40,636 bases of DNA from NCBI GenBank assembly GCA_019637615.1, contig JAHBVJ010000049.1:1-40636 (forward strand), written 5' to 3'. The translations under genes were made by a program, and so were the position numbers. The notes beneath the pieces are model-generated. The model was not told the DNA's origin. It saw only the letters and a program-made list of their open reading frames with translations, and made no database searches. The stretch's first letter is position 1. Each line of letters opens with the position of its first letter. Source of the stretch: Anaerolineae bacterium. Lineage in GTDB: Bacteria > Chloroflexota > Anaerolineae > Aggregatilineales > UBA2796. This document shows positions 34,144 through 40,636 of this stretch, piece after piece.

Positions 34144-36213
34144 ATGACGATCTCGCGAAAACGTAGTTTGAGATTAGACTACACCTTATCGATTGTCTTG
34201 ATTGGGTTTCTGACTTTTCTCGCCTACGGATTATTCACACCACGGTTAGGATTTTACTGGGATGATTGGCCTCTATTATGGATTGTTAACGCGCAGGGAG
34301 TAGCAGGCATTTTCCCCTATACTGTAATTGACAGACCAATCTTGGCGATACCTTATGCAATAGGCTACATAATTGCTAATAATAATGCGTTCCTGTGGCA
34401 GCTAATGGGACTAGGACTCCGTTTTGCGGCTTCTGTAGCATTTTTATGGATGGTACGAAGTGTGTGGTCGGAGAGGCGGCTCGCAACGTTGATGATGGCC
34501 GTGCTTTTCACCGTATATCCCGGATTTTTACAGCAGCCAATTGCTCTCATTTATATTGTCCACAGCCTCGCACTTATCTCTGTTGCACTCTCGATTGGGT
34601 GTACTGTACATGCTTTACAGTCAAAAACACGTATAGGGTTCATTATTTTCACCCTCATTGCGATTGTCACGGAACTGTATTATCTGTCAACGCTTGAGTT
34701 TTATATAGGTTCCGAGGTACTCCGTTTCACGCTGATAGGAATTATTATATGGCGACGTGAGTTACGACTGCGCCAAAAAACTGTGTGTATTTTGCGCCAT
34801 TGGTTGCCATATTTTGTGATGATGTGTGGCTTTCTCGTATGGCGTTTTCTATTTTTTACAAGTGAACGTAGTGCCACGAATGTCGGTGAACTCGCCTCAC
34901 AATATCAATCGAATTTTTTATCCTCGATACTACGGATTCCGCTGACACTCATCAATGATTTCTTTGACACCACATTTTTTGCGTGGTTCGCTCCAACCAA
35001 TGATCGATTGTCCAACGCTTCGTCAGCAACGTTGGCTCTTACCATCGTCGTTGGCGCAATTGCAATCGGCGCTTATCTTGGATTGCACTGGTGGACACAA
35101 CGGAATCGTCTCGATGCTGATGAAAATCAGATCGTTGAAACTAAATACGACGCAATATATCTGCTGCTTTTTGTAGGAGTAGTGCTTGCCAGCCTGTTAC
35201 CGGTAATTATATCTGGTAGACAAGTGGTGCTGCTCACCTCACTGAGCCGATACAGCCTTCCCGTGCTCATGTCTGTATGCATCGTGGTCACATTCGGTCT
35301 GTATTTGATGCGTCCGATTTTGCGTATTTCGTTGGTATGTATATTGATTGCATCATCTATAGGAACACATGTCCCCAACGCAAACATCTACCGTGCAGAA
35401 TGGCAAGTAACGCAAGACTTATGGTGGCAATTGTCATGGCGTATCCCCGACTTAGCGCCGGAAACAGTTTTGATTGTTAGCTATCCAACAGGTAGCGTGG
35501 CTGGGCGTACCGCTTACACAGTGTGGGGGCCTGCCAACATAATTTACACTGCTCCGTCTGAGTCGGATAAACTAATCGCTGGCTTTGCTCTGGATACAGA
35601 AGTAAGTGACAATCTGCATCAAGGTAGCTTCTCAACAGGCGGTGGACTCCGCACAGTCAAATTCGATGTTAACTATAAATCTAGTCTCGTCGTAACTGTG
35701 CCTTGGGATAACTCGTGTCTGCGAGTTATAGATAATCTGCACACCGAATTCCCTAACGATGCATCTGCTCTTGTCCAATCTGTAGCCCCTTATTCGCGGC
35801 TAGATAGAATTCGCGAATCTGGTGAGACTAACAAAACTAGCTTGACTAGCTTATTCGGGAAAGAACCGTCTCCAAGCTGGTGTTACTATTTCGAGCACGC
35901 GGATCTTGCGAGGCAGTTCGGTGAATGGGAAAAGGTGGTTAAAGCCTACGATGAGGCACAATCAGGCGGGTTTGCTCCGCAAGATGTTGGGGAATGGCTA
36001 CCCTTTTTGGAGGCATTTATCAATCTAGGGGATGCACAACGTGTGAATCAAATACTTGAAGATGCCTCCACTGATGTCACAGCGTCTTTCGCGATGCGGG
36101 AAATGTATTGTGGCACCCTTGATAGACTACGGGTAACAATGGGTGAACAAACGAATAAGATAGACCTAATAAAGGCGGCGGCAGTAAAACTAACTTGTGT
36201 TGCCGCTAAATAA
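34144..36213 (+). CDS. Large membrane protein, GT-C-like, AT-rich
   Basis: A 689-residue protein with about ten predicted transmembrane helices in its first ~420 residues, starting with helix 13-33. Right after the first helix comes FYWDDWPLLW (D40-D41), in the place of the catalytic acidic motif of GT39-like GT-C transferases. Residues ~420-689 are soluble, with a helical, TPR-like end (FGEWEKVVKAYDEAQSGGF; FINLGDAQRVNQILEDA). The base composition is clearly more AT-rich than the neighbours: the sampled line from 34741 has 25 G+C in 60 bases. That suggests recent acquisition. No close family can be named; the role in surface glycan assembly is inferred from topology and position. Confidence 0.78.
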   Translation: MTISRKRSLRLDYTLSIVLIGFLTFLAYGLFTPRLGFYWDDWPLLWIVNAQGVAGIFPYTVIDRPILAIPYAIGYIIANNNAFLWQLMGLGLRFAASVAFLWMVRSVWSERRLATLMMAVLFTVYPGFLQQPIALIYIVHSLALISVALSIGCTVHALQSKTRIGFIIFTLIAIVTELYYLSTLEFYIGSEVLRFTLIGIIIWRRELRLRQKTVCILRHWLPYFVMMCGFLVWRFLFFTSERSATNVGELASQYQSNFLSSILRIPLTLINDFFDTTFFAWFAPTNDRLSNASSATLALTIVVGAIAIGAYLGLHWWTQRNRLDADENQIVETKYDAIYLLLFVGVVLASLLPVIISGRQVVLLTSLSRYSLPVLMSVCIVVTFGLYLMRPILRISLVCILIASSIGTHVPNANIYRAEWQVTQDLWWQLSWRIPDLAPETVLIVSYPTGSVAGRTAYTVWGPANIIYTAPSESDKLIAGFALDTEVSDNLHQGSFSTGGGLRTVKFDVNYKSSLVVTVPWDNSCLRVIDNLHTEFPNDASALVQSVAPYSRLDRIRESGETNKTSLTSLFGKEPSPSWCYYFEHADLARQFGEWEKVVKAYDEAQSGGFAPQDVGEWLPFLEAFINLGDAQRVNQILEDASTDVTASFAMREMYCGTLDRLRVTMGEQTNKIDLIKAAAVKLTCVAAK

Positions 36214-36316
36214 CTGAGGGGTGTCGAAAAGCGTATTACTGCCTTAGCGGGTACTTTTGCATAATTCATGCATAGAGTAGCTTGAAATCCACCTCCAATC
36301 GGGAAAAGAGGGCGTT

Positions 36317-37006
36317 TTGTCTGACATGGATAGACTAAAGCAGGAGTATGAAGCGCGGCGTCAGCGCTTGCCAAGTGATGAGTACTCACTGCTGAAGAGG
36401 GGGAACTTATACGCCTATCAGCAACGCCAAAAAGCCACCATTCAGATGTTTAGCCGCCTCAACTGGAAAAGTCTGGCGGAGAAAGCCATCTTGGAAGTAG
36501 GGTGCGGCGGCGGCGGCATACTTCATGAATACCTCGGCTATGGTGTTCAGCCCGATCGATTGCATGGGATCGAATACCTTGCCCATCGCGTAGCAGAATG
36601 TCATCAGCGCTTTCCCGATGTTCCTGTCATTCACGGCGATGCGCAGTCCTTACCCTACCCCGATAATCACTTCGATCTTGTCCTGCAATACACCGTGCTT
36701 TCCTCAATCTTGGACCCTCAAGTCCGTGCGAATGTGGCGCGGGAAATGCGGCGGGTGGTGCGTCCATCCGGCGTCATCCTCTGGTACGATTTCTGGCTAA
36801 ATCCCAAAAATCCTCAGACTCACGGTATTCGTTTGGATGAAATAAGGAGCCTATTCCCGGATTCGCGACTGCTCGTCAAAAAAATTACGCTTGCGCCTCC
36901 GTTAGCGCGCCGCTTGGTGAACGTATCTTGGCTGGCCTGTGAACTCTTGGAAAGCCTGACTATCCTCAACTCGCACTATCTGGTTGCCATCATGCCCACT
37001 AAATAA
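36317..37006 (+). CDS. Class I SAM-dependent methyltransferase
   Basis: A 229-residue methyltransferase with motif I ILEVGCGGGGILHE, HGIEYLAHRV (acidic strand 2), VIHGDAQSLPYPDNHFDLVLQYTV and REMRRVVRPSGVILWYDFW. The start is either TTG at 36317, which is correctly spaced from AGAGGG, or ATG at 36326, three codons later. The methyl acceptor is unknown. Base composition returns to the GC-richer norm here. It follows the AT-rich membrane protein by 103 bases and closes the glycan block. Confidence 0.85.
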   Translation: MSDMDRLKQEYEARRQRLPSDEYSLLKRGNLYAYQQRQKATIQMFSRLNWKSLAEKAILEVGCGGGGILHEYLGYGVQPDRLHGIEYLAHRVAECHQRFPDVPVIHGDAQSLPYPDNHFDLVLQYTVLSSILDPQVRANVAREMRRVVRPSGVILWYDFWLNPKNPQTHGIRLDEIRSLFPDSRLLVKKITLAPPLARRLVNVSWLACELLESLTILNSHYLVAIMPTK

Positions 37007-37070
37007 AGCGAACCCCTCGAAATATGGAGTCGGAACATCGACACGGATCGCGGTAGCAGGGGATGAGCGC

Positions 37071-37298
37071 TTAGGGCTTGCCCTCGTATGGTGTGACAAT
37101 CTGCGCGTTCAACTGGTCAAGCAGCGTATTCAGCTCGATCCTGTACACCTTGGCGACTTCTTCCACCGTGTGGAACATGCCCAACGTACAGCCCACACAC
37201 GCCATCGTATGCTGCACAAATACATTCGCCGTCTGCGGATAGCGACGTGTCACCTCGTCCACCAGCATCTCAGGCCGGATCAGCAGTTCCTCATTCAT
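37071..37298 (-). CDS. DUF1858-family small redox-associated protein
   Basis: A 75-residue protein with the DUF1858 signature: VDEVTRRYPQTANVF followed by MACVGCTLG, a CxxC that could ligate metal or cycle as a disulfide, and a closing helix. DUF1858 domains occur alone or fused to hybrid-cluster and ScdA/RIC-type iron-sulfur repair proteins and are common near anaerobic or nitrosative-stress genes (family knowledge). A GGGGAG Shine-Dalgarno supports the ATG at 37298. It is divergent from the Crp/Fnr gene, and its upstream region carries a perfect Fnr-type box in a class II position. Confidence 0.88.
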   Translation of the reverse strand: MNEELLIRPEMLVDEVTRRYPQTANVFVQHTMACVGCTLGMFHTVEEVAKVYRIELNTLLDQLNAQIVTPYEGKP

Positions 37299-37336
37299 GC
37301 CATCTCCCCGACAAAATCAGTTACACTTAGCGCATC

Positions 37337-37378
37337 ATGATAATGCCAAGAGCATACTTGCTCTTTGATATAGATCAA
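37337..37378 (-). promoter_or_regulatory. Fnr-type box and class II promoter of the DUF1858 gene
   Basis: TTGAT-atag-ATCAA (37365-37378) is a perfect Fnr/Dnr palindrome. On the minus strand a -10 TATCAT (37337-37342) implies a start near 37330, which puts the box centre (37371.5) at -41.5, the classic activating position. The box also ends 11 bases before the crp start on the + strand, so it could additionally affect that gene. Confidence 0.75.
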
Positions 37379-37389
37379 GCGAATTAATT

Positions 37390-38097
37390 ATGCTCACTGC
37401 TGATGATCGTCACAGCATCCTACGTCACGCCGCCCTCTTCGCCGCCGTCCCCATCGATCTCCTCTCTCCTCTGGTGGCGGCCTCGCGCTCACAATCCGTC
37501 AGCAAGGGAGATTTTCTGTTCCGTCAGGGCGAGGATGCTTCGACCTTCTATCTGCTGCACAGTGGGCAGGTGCGTTTGGTGCAGCACTCCGCCGAGGGCA
37601 AAGATGTCACTTTGGCGACTTTCGGCACGGGCAGTGTCATCGCCCTCGTCGCGGCTATCACCCGCGAACCCTACCCCGGCAGCGTCGAAGCCATCGATAC
37701 CTCGGAGTTGATCGCCCTTCCCGGCGATCACATGTGGCAGTTGATGAACGCTTATGCCCCTTTAGCCGTCAATGTGCTTCGTCAGGTCGCCGCGCGGCTG
37801 CACGAAGCACATGATCGCATCCGTGAACTAAGCGTCGAAAAAGTTCAGCAGCGCGTCGCCCGTTCACTGCTCCGGTTGGTGCGACAGGTCGGCGTCAAGC
37901 AGTCCGACGGCAGCATCTCCCTCGATCTCCGCCTCAGCCGTCAAGACCTCGCGCAGATGAACGGCACTACGCTGGAGACCATCAGCCGCACCCTGACCAC
38001 ATGGGAGCGCGATGGCCTGATCGACGCTGCCCGCGAACACCTCACCGTCCTCAAACCGCATCAACTGGTCGTCATCGCTGAAGATTTGCCCACCTAA
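37390..38097 (+). CDS. Crp/Fnr-family regulator, cysteine-free, Dnr/NnrR-like
   Basis: A 235-residue regulator. The cyclic-nucleotide-binding-type beta barrel covers about 15-130 (GDFLFRQGEDASTFYLLHSGQVRL), the dimer helix 130-155, and a winged helix-turn-helix 155-225. The recognition helix TTLETISRTL carries E196, S199 and R200, the E-x-x-S-R set that reads TTGAT half-sites in Fnr. There is no cysteine at all, so it cannot hold an Fnr 4Fe-4S cluster; Dnr/NnrR-type heme/NO sensing is a reasonable alternative given nirK next door. No clear Shine-Dalgarno precedes the ATG. Perfect target boxes lie on both sides of the gene. Confidence 0.92.
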   Translation: MLTADDRHSILRHAALFAAVPIDLLSPLVAASRSQSVSKGDFLFRQGEDASTFYLLHSGQVRLVQHSAEGKDVTLATFGTGSVIALVAAITREPYPGSVEAIDTSELIALPGDHMWQLMNAYAPLAVNVLRQVAARLHEAHDRIRELSVEKVQQRVARSLLRLVRQVGVKQSDGSISLDLRLSRQDLAQMNGTTLETISRTLTTWERDGLIDAAREHLTVLKPHQLVVIAEDLPT

Positions 38098-38180
38098 AAT
38101 TCAGTAACTCACCTGAGTTTCGGACATTTACTGAGCAGTCAATAGCGCACGATTGAGCACAAAATCAGTTGTAATGATGA

Positions 38181-38251
38181 GGGTGAGTCCCATTCGGGAC
38201 TTCGTTCTCTAAGCCTGACGCTTCAGCGTCGGGCGGCGTTACCGATGATAT
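38181..38251. repeat. Two-hairpin intergenic repeat, copy 2
   Basis: Second copy of the element at 28766. Here the first stem is perfect (agtccc-attc-gggact) and the second is cctgacgc-ttca-gcgtcggg. It lies between the regulator gene and nirK, 48 bases upstream of the nirK Fnr box. Confidence 0.75.
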
Positions 38252-38298
38252 GGCCTGACCGATCCGAAACTGAGGTTAACTCGGAATTCCTCCCTAAT

Positions 38299-38340
38299 TT
38301 GATCCACATCAAAGAGTCTGCTCATCAAAGCGCCTATGCT
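38299..38340 (+). promoter_or_regulatory. Fnr-type box and class II promoter of nirK
   Basis: TTGAT-ccac-ATCAA (38299-38312, extended by one more T/A pair) is a perfect Fnr/Dnr palindrome. A -10 TATGCT (38335-38340) implies a start near 38347, placing the box centre (38305.5) at -41.5. The nirK ATG is 33 bases further on. Confidence 0.8.
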
Positions 38341-38379
38341 TTGCGTAAATCAGCAAACGCGAATATTAAGAGGTCAGCC

Positions 38380-39402
38380 ATGAACAAGCAGCATTTCACC
38401 AACCGACGACGATTTTTGCAAGGTATGGTCGCCGCCGCTGGCACCACCGCGCTCGGCGTTTCGGCTCCTTTAGCGCAAACCGCCCTCGCTGCCACGGCGG
38501 GCGAACGTGGCCTCCTTCGTAGCGCCACTTACCCCACCAATACCAAAGATGCCACGCTGTCTGCCGTCACCAACAAAGTTACCCTACACACGCCGCATAT
38601 CGTCAAAGAGATCGCGCCCGATACGCCCTACGAACTCTGGACGTTCGATGGCAGCGGGCCGGGGCCAGCTATCAACGTCATGGAAGGCGAACCCGTAGAC
38701 TTCACCATGATCAACGACTCCGGCATGATGCCGCACAGCATCGACTTTCACGCCGCGCTGCTCCCGTGGGATAAATACTATCAGGCCGTCAATCCGGGTG
38801 AGGAGCATAAATTCACGTGGACGCCCAAATACCCCGGCGTCTTCATGTATCACTGCGGTACGCCGCCCGTCCTCTTGCACCTCATCAACGGGATGCACGG
38901 CGCGATCATTGTCCAGCCTAAAGCTGGCTGGCCTGAAAAAGCCGACCGCGAGTATGTCCTCGTCCAGCACGAGTTCTACCTCGGTCAGCCCGACGATCAA
39001 GGTGTCTATCGTGGCGATTATCTCAAGGCCACGCAAGTACAGCCCGATTTCGTCGTCTTCAACGGCTATGCCAACCAGTATCAGGCCAATCCGCTCGTCG
39101 CCAACCCCGGCGAACTGATCCGCTTGTATGTCTGCAACGCTGGCCCCACCACCTTCAGCGCCTTCCACGTCATCGGCACGCTGTTCACCGCCACCTATGC
39201 GGATGGCAACCCCGCCAACAAGCAAACCGGGATGCAGACCGTCACTATTCCGCCCGGTGGTGGCTACGTGGTCGAGATGCGCATCCCCGACGAAGGCTAC
39301 TACCCGTTCGTCACGCATAGTTTCGCCTATACGGGTAAGGGCGCGCTAGGCGTCATCAAAGTCGGCAATCCGCCACCGCTCGGTGAAGGCGCGTCCCACT
39401 AA
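38380..39402 (+). CDS. nirK: Copper-containing nitrite reductase (NirK), Tat-exported
   Basis: A 340-residue two-cupredoxin-domain enzyme reducing nitrite to nitric oxide outside the cytoplasm. The start is the ATG at 38380 (AAGAGG six bases upstream), not the longer open frame. A Tat signal (NRRRFLQG, then a hydrophobic Ala-rich stretch) ends near ALA-A at about 37-39. Type 1 copper ligands are H119, C159, H167 and M172; type 2 ligands H124, H158 and H313; catalytic D122 and H263. All are present with near-standard spacing, except that C-to-H is eight residues where the textbook enzymes have nine. There is no fused cytochrome or third cupredoxin. It is controlled by the Fnr-type promoter just upstream. 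Confidence 0.92.
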   Translation: MNKQHFTNRRRFLQGMVAAAGTTALGVSAPLAQTALAATAGERGLLRSATYPTNTKDATLSAVTNKVTLHTPHIVKEIAPDTPYELWTFDGSGPGPAINVMEGEPVDFTMINDSGMMPHSIDFHAALLPWDKYYQAVNPGEEHKFTWTPKYPGVFMYHCGTPPVLLHLINGMHGAIIVQPKAGWPEKADREYVLVQHEFYLGQPDDQGVYRGDYLKATQVQPDFVVFNGYANQYQANPLVANPGELIRLYVCNAGPTTFSAFHVIGTLFTATYADGNPANKQTGMQTVTIPPGGGYVVEMRIPDEGYYPFVTHSFAYTGKGALGVIKVGNPPPLGEGASH

Positions 39403-39415
39403 TTCTGTCCTTCGC

Positions 39416-39447
39416 TGCCCCTATTCGCGCAAAACGCGTCAGGGGCA
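39416..39447 (+). terminator. Terminator of nirK
   Basis: Outer arms tgcccct (39416-39422) and aggggca (39441-39447), with inner cgcg (39426-39429) and cgcg (39435-39438), followed by CCTTTCTCCATCTTTTT. It begins 14 bases after the nirK stop. Confidence 0.75.
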
Positions 39448-39465
39448 CCTTTCTCCATCTTTTTA

Positions 39466-39530
39466 CTTAGCACCCAGCACTCTGCACTTTGTATTTGTAC
39501 TAAGCACTCAGGACTAAGCACTAAGCACTA
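39466..39530. repeat. Degenerate short tandem repeat (cta)agcact
   Basis: The words agcac, gcact and ctaagcact recur about seven times over 65 bases, most regularly at the right end (ctaagcacta). The last unit supplies the stop codon of the minus-strand rqcH. Confidence 0.6.
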
Positions 39531-40636
39531 TCTTTCCACTTCCTTGCTCGGCACGGCCTCAATCGGAGCCTCATTCCGATACGTCACCATCCCCGGCTGT
39601 CCGCCCTTGATCTTGCGCACATACCGCCGCTCGGTCACGTCCACCAAGACTCGTCCTTCCTCGCGCGATGGGCTGTAATACGCCGCCAGCCCTGCCGCCT
39701 TATGCAGCACTGTCGATGGCACCGGACGCCCCCCGCTCTTGATCACCACATGTGCCCCCGGCACGCCGCGCACATGCAGCCACGTATCCTCTGGCCGCCC
39801 CTTGCCGAACGTCACATCCTCATTCTGTCGCGAATTCCGCCCCACCCACACCACGTAGCCATCAATCGTCGCCTTGATCGGCGCAGATTTGCCCGCTTGC
39901 GGACGTGCTGTTTTCGTCCCGCGCCAGTAGCCGTTCTGTTGCAGCGCGTCTTGCACTTCCCCGATCTCTGGCACGTTGCTCGCCAGCTTCAGATCGACTT
40001 CCAACTGCCGCAGATACGCCAGCTCACCTTCCGTCTCCTCGATCATCGCTGGCACGCCTGCCGCCGCCCGTTTCGCCCGTTCGTATTTGTCGAAGTAGTC
40101 CTTGGCGTTATCCAGCGCGCTCATCGTTGGATCGAGCTTGATCTCTAGTTCCGGCTGGTCAAAATCGTACTGCGCCTTCAGCAGCGTGTCCTTCGGCTTG
40201 ATCTGGTACTGATAAGCGAGGATCAACTCGCCGCTCTGCTTCAAGCGCTCCAACTCGCTCTGATCCTTATGCGCGAACCGCAATGCCTCCGCTTTTGCGG
40301 ACACCTTCGCGATGGCCTCGATCAACTCCGCGTGGATCGGCTCTTTGGCGGCGTTATACGCTTCCTCACCGACGGGCGCGCCATAATACGTCGCCAGCGC
40401 CTCGCTCATATCCTCTACCGCGTGCCATCCCGGCAAATGCGTGACCTCATACGCCGAAAAGCTCGTCACCATTCCATCGGCCTCGGTGATTCCCGGCTCG
40501 AACGAGTCCCGCAGCATTGGCGTGATCATCTCCTGCATGATCTCCTCCAGCATCGCCGGATCGACCTTACTCGCGGGCGCTTTCACATCCCCCGCCGCCC
40601 GATAGATCACCTCTTTCGCCAGCATCGGGCTAAAGC
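39528..40636 (-). CDS. rqcH: RqcH / NFACT-family ribosome quality control protein, 5'-truncated
   Basis: The 3' part of an NFACT gene; the frame stays open to the window edge (FSPMLAKEV continues the NFACT-N domain), so the start is outside. Family members bind stalled 50S subunits with peptidyl-tRNA and recruit tRNA-Ala to add C-terminal alanine tails. Visible: end of NFACT-N, helix-hairpin-helix and a coiled-coil (about residues 145-245 of the visible part, rich in Lys/Glu: DNAKDYFDKYERAKRAAA), then the NFACT-R domain with VWVGRNSRQNEDVTF, DTWLHVRGVPGAHVVIK and a late YYSPSREEG. It ends MVTYRNEAPIEAVPSKEVER, a normal terminus. Its older annotation is fibronectin-binding protein FbpA. Confidence 0.9.
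   Translation of the reverse strand, partial: FSPMLAKEVIYRAAGDVKAPASKVDPAMLEEIMQEMITPMLRDSFEPGITEADGMVTSFSAYEVTHLPGWHAVEDMSEALATYYGAPVGEEAYNAAKEPIHAELIEAIAKVSAKAEALRFAHKDQSELERLKQSGELILAYQYQIKPKDTLLKAQYDFDQPELEIKLDPTMSALDNAKDYFDKYERAKRAAAGVPAMIEETEGELAYLRQLEVDLKLASNVPEIGEVQDALQQNGYWRGTKTARPQAGKSAPIKATIDGYVVWVGRNSRQNEDVTFGKGRPEDTWLHVRGVPGAHVVIKSGGRPVPSTVLHKAAGLAAYYSPSREEGRVLVDVTERRYVRKIKGGQPGMVTYRNEAPIEAVPSKEVER

Noticed and set aside
38245..38379. N-terminal extension of nirK
   Set aside because: It would put the Fnr box and promoter inside the coding region and precede the Tat signal; the ATG at 38380 has a good Shine-Dalgarno.
38584..39318. 244-codon open frame on the minus strand
   Set aside because: It is antisense to nirK, whose copper ligands are all present; it is a GC-skew shadow frame.

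Overview
The window looks like chromosomal DNA from a free-living bacterium, most plausibly a member of Chloroflexota (Anaerolineae-type). This is an inference from the gene repertoire: a very long soluble multi-GAF/PAS histidine kinase, many stand-alone receiver proteins, an RqcH-type NFACT protein, a Tat-exported two-domain copper nitrite reductase under an Fnr-family regulator, and large multi-spanning sugar transferases. No rRNA, tRNA, CRISPR array, transposase or phage integrase gene was recognised. Most genes are moderately GC-rich; 33.7-36.2 kb is visibly AT-richer.

Left block (1-9.1 kb, + strand): a tight operon of six genes built from three protein types, here called A, B and C, in the order A1-B-C1-C2-A2-C3. 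A1 is cut by the window edge. A1/A2 are helical paralogues. C1/C2/C3 share four conserved blocks separated by variable linkers. B is a lone protein with a repeated strand pattern that may be an ABBA-type fold. I cannot name the system; it is the best candidate here for an undescribed one. An SDR dehydrogenase and a small membrane protein follow.

Middle block (9.1-15 kb): an RtcB-family RNA ligase with a good promoter straddled by a perfect 12-bp inverted repeat. Then, on the minus strand, come a TIR-domain protein, a TPR-like membrane protein, a small Cys/His-rich ORF with nested inverted repeats, an SRAP (HMCES/YedK) DNA-protein crosslink protein, an Asp-box beta-propeller protein and a MoaD/ThiS-like ubiquitin-fold protein.

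Signalling block (15-26.1 kb, minus strand): receiver, receiver with Pro/Ala-rich tail, and a 1899-residue PAS/GAF histidine kinase form one unit ending in a clear terminator. A second unit encodes a complete threonine-synthase-like PLP enzyme fused to two receiver domains, then a stand-alone receiver and a double-GNAT protein. A further stand-alone receiver follows. None of the receiver proteins carries a recognisable DNA-binding output domain, so signalling probably works by protein-protein or phosphorelay contact, or by direct control of the PLP enzyme.

Surface glycan block (26.6-37 kb): two large membrane glycosyltransferase-like proteins on the + strand, and a translationally coupled minus-strand operon (GT2 transferase, asparagine synthase-like amidotransferase, zinc-ribbon methyltransferase, EamA/SMR-like membrane protein, second methyltransferase). 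Another methyltransferase follows on the + strand.

Nitrogen-oxide block (37-39.4 kb): a DUF1858 protein, a divergent cysteine-free Crp/Fnr regulator, and nirK. Perfect TTGAT-N4-ATCAA boxes lie upstream of both the DUF1858 gene and nirK. In each case the box sits where a class II Fnr site (-41.5) would be relative to a matching -10 hexamer, so the two genes look like one small regulon. The window closes with the 3' part of rqcH on the minus strand.
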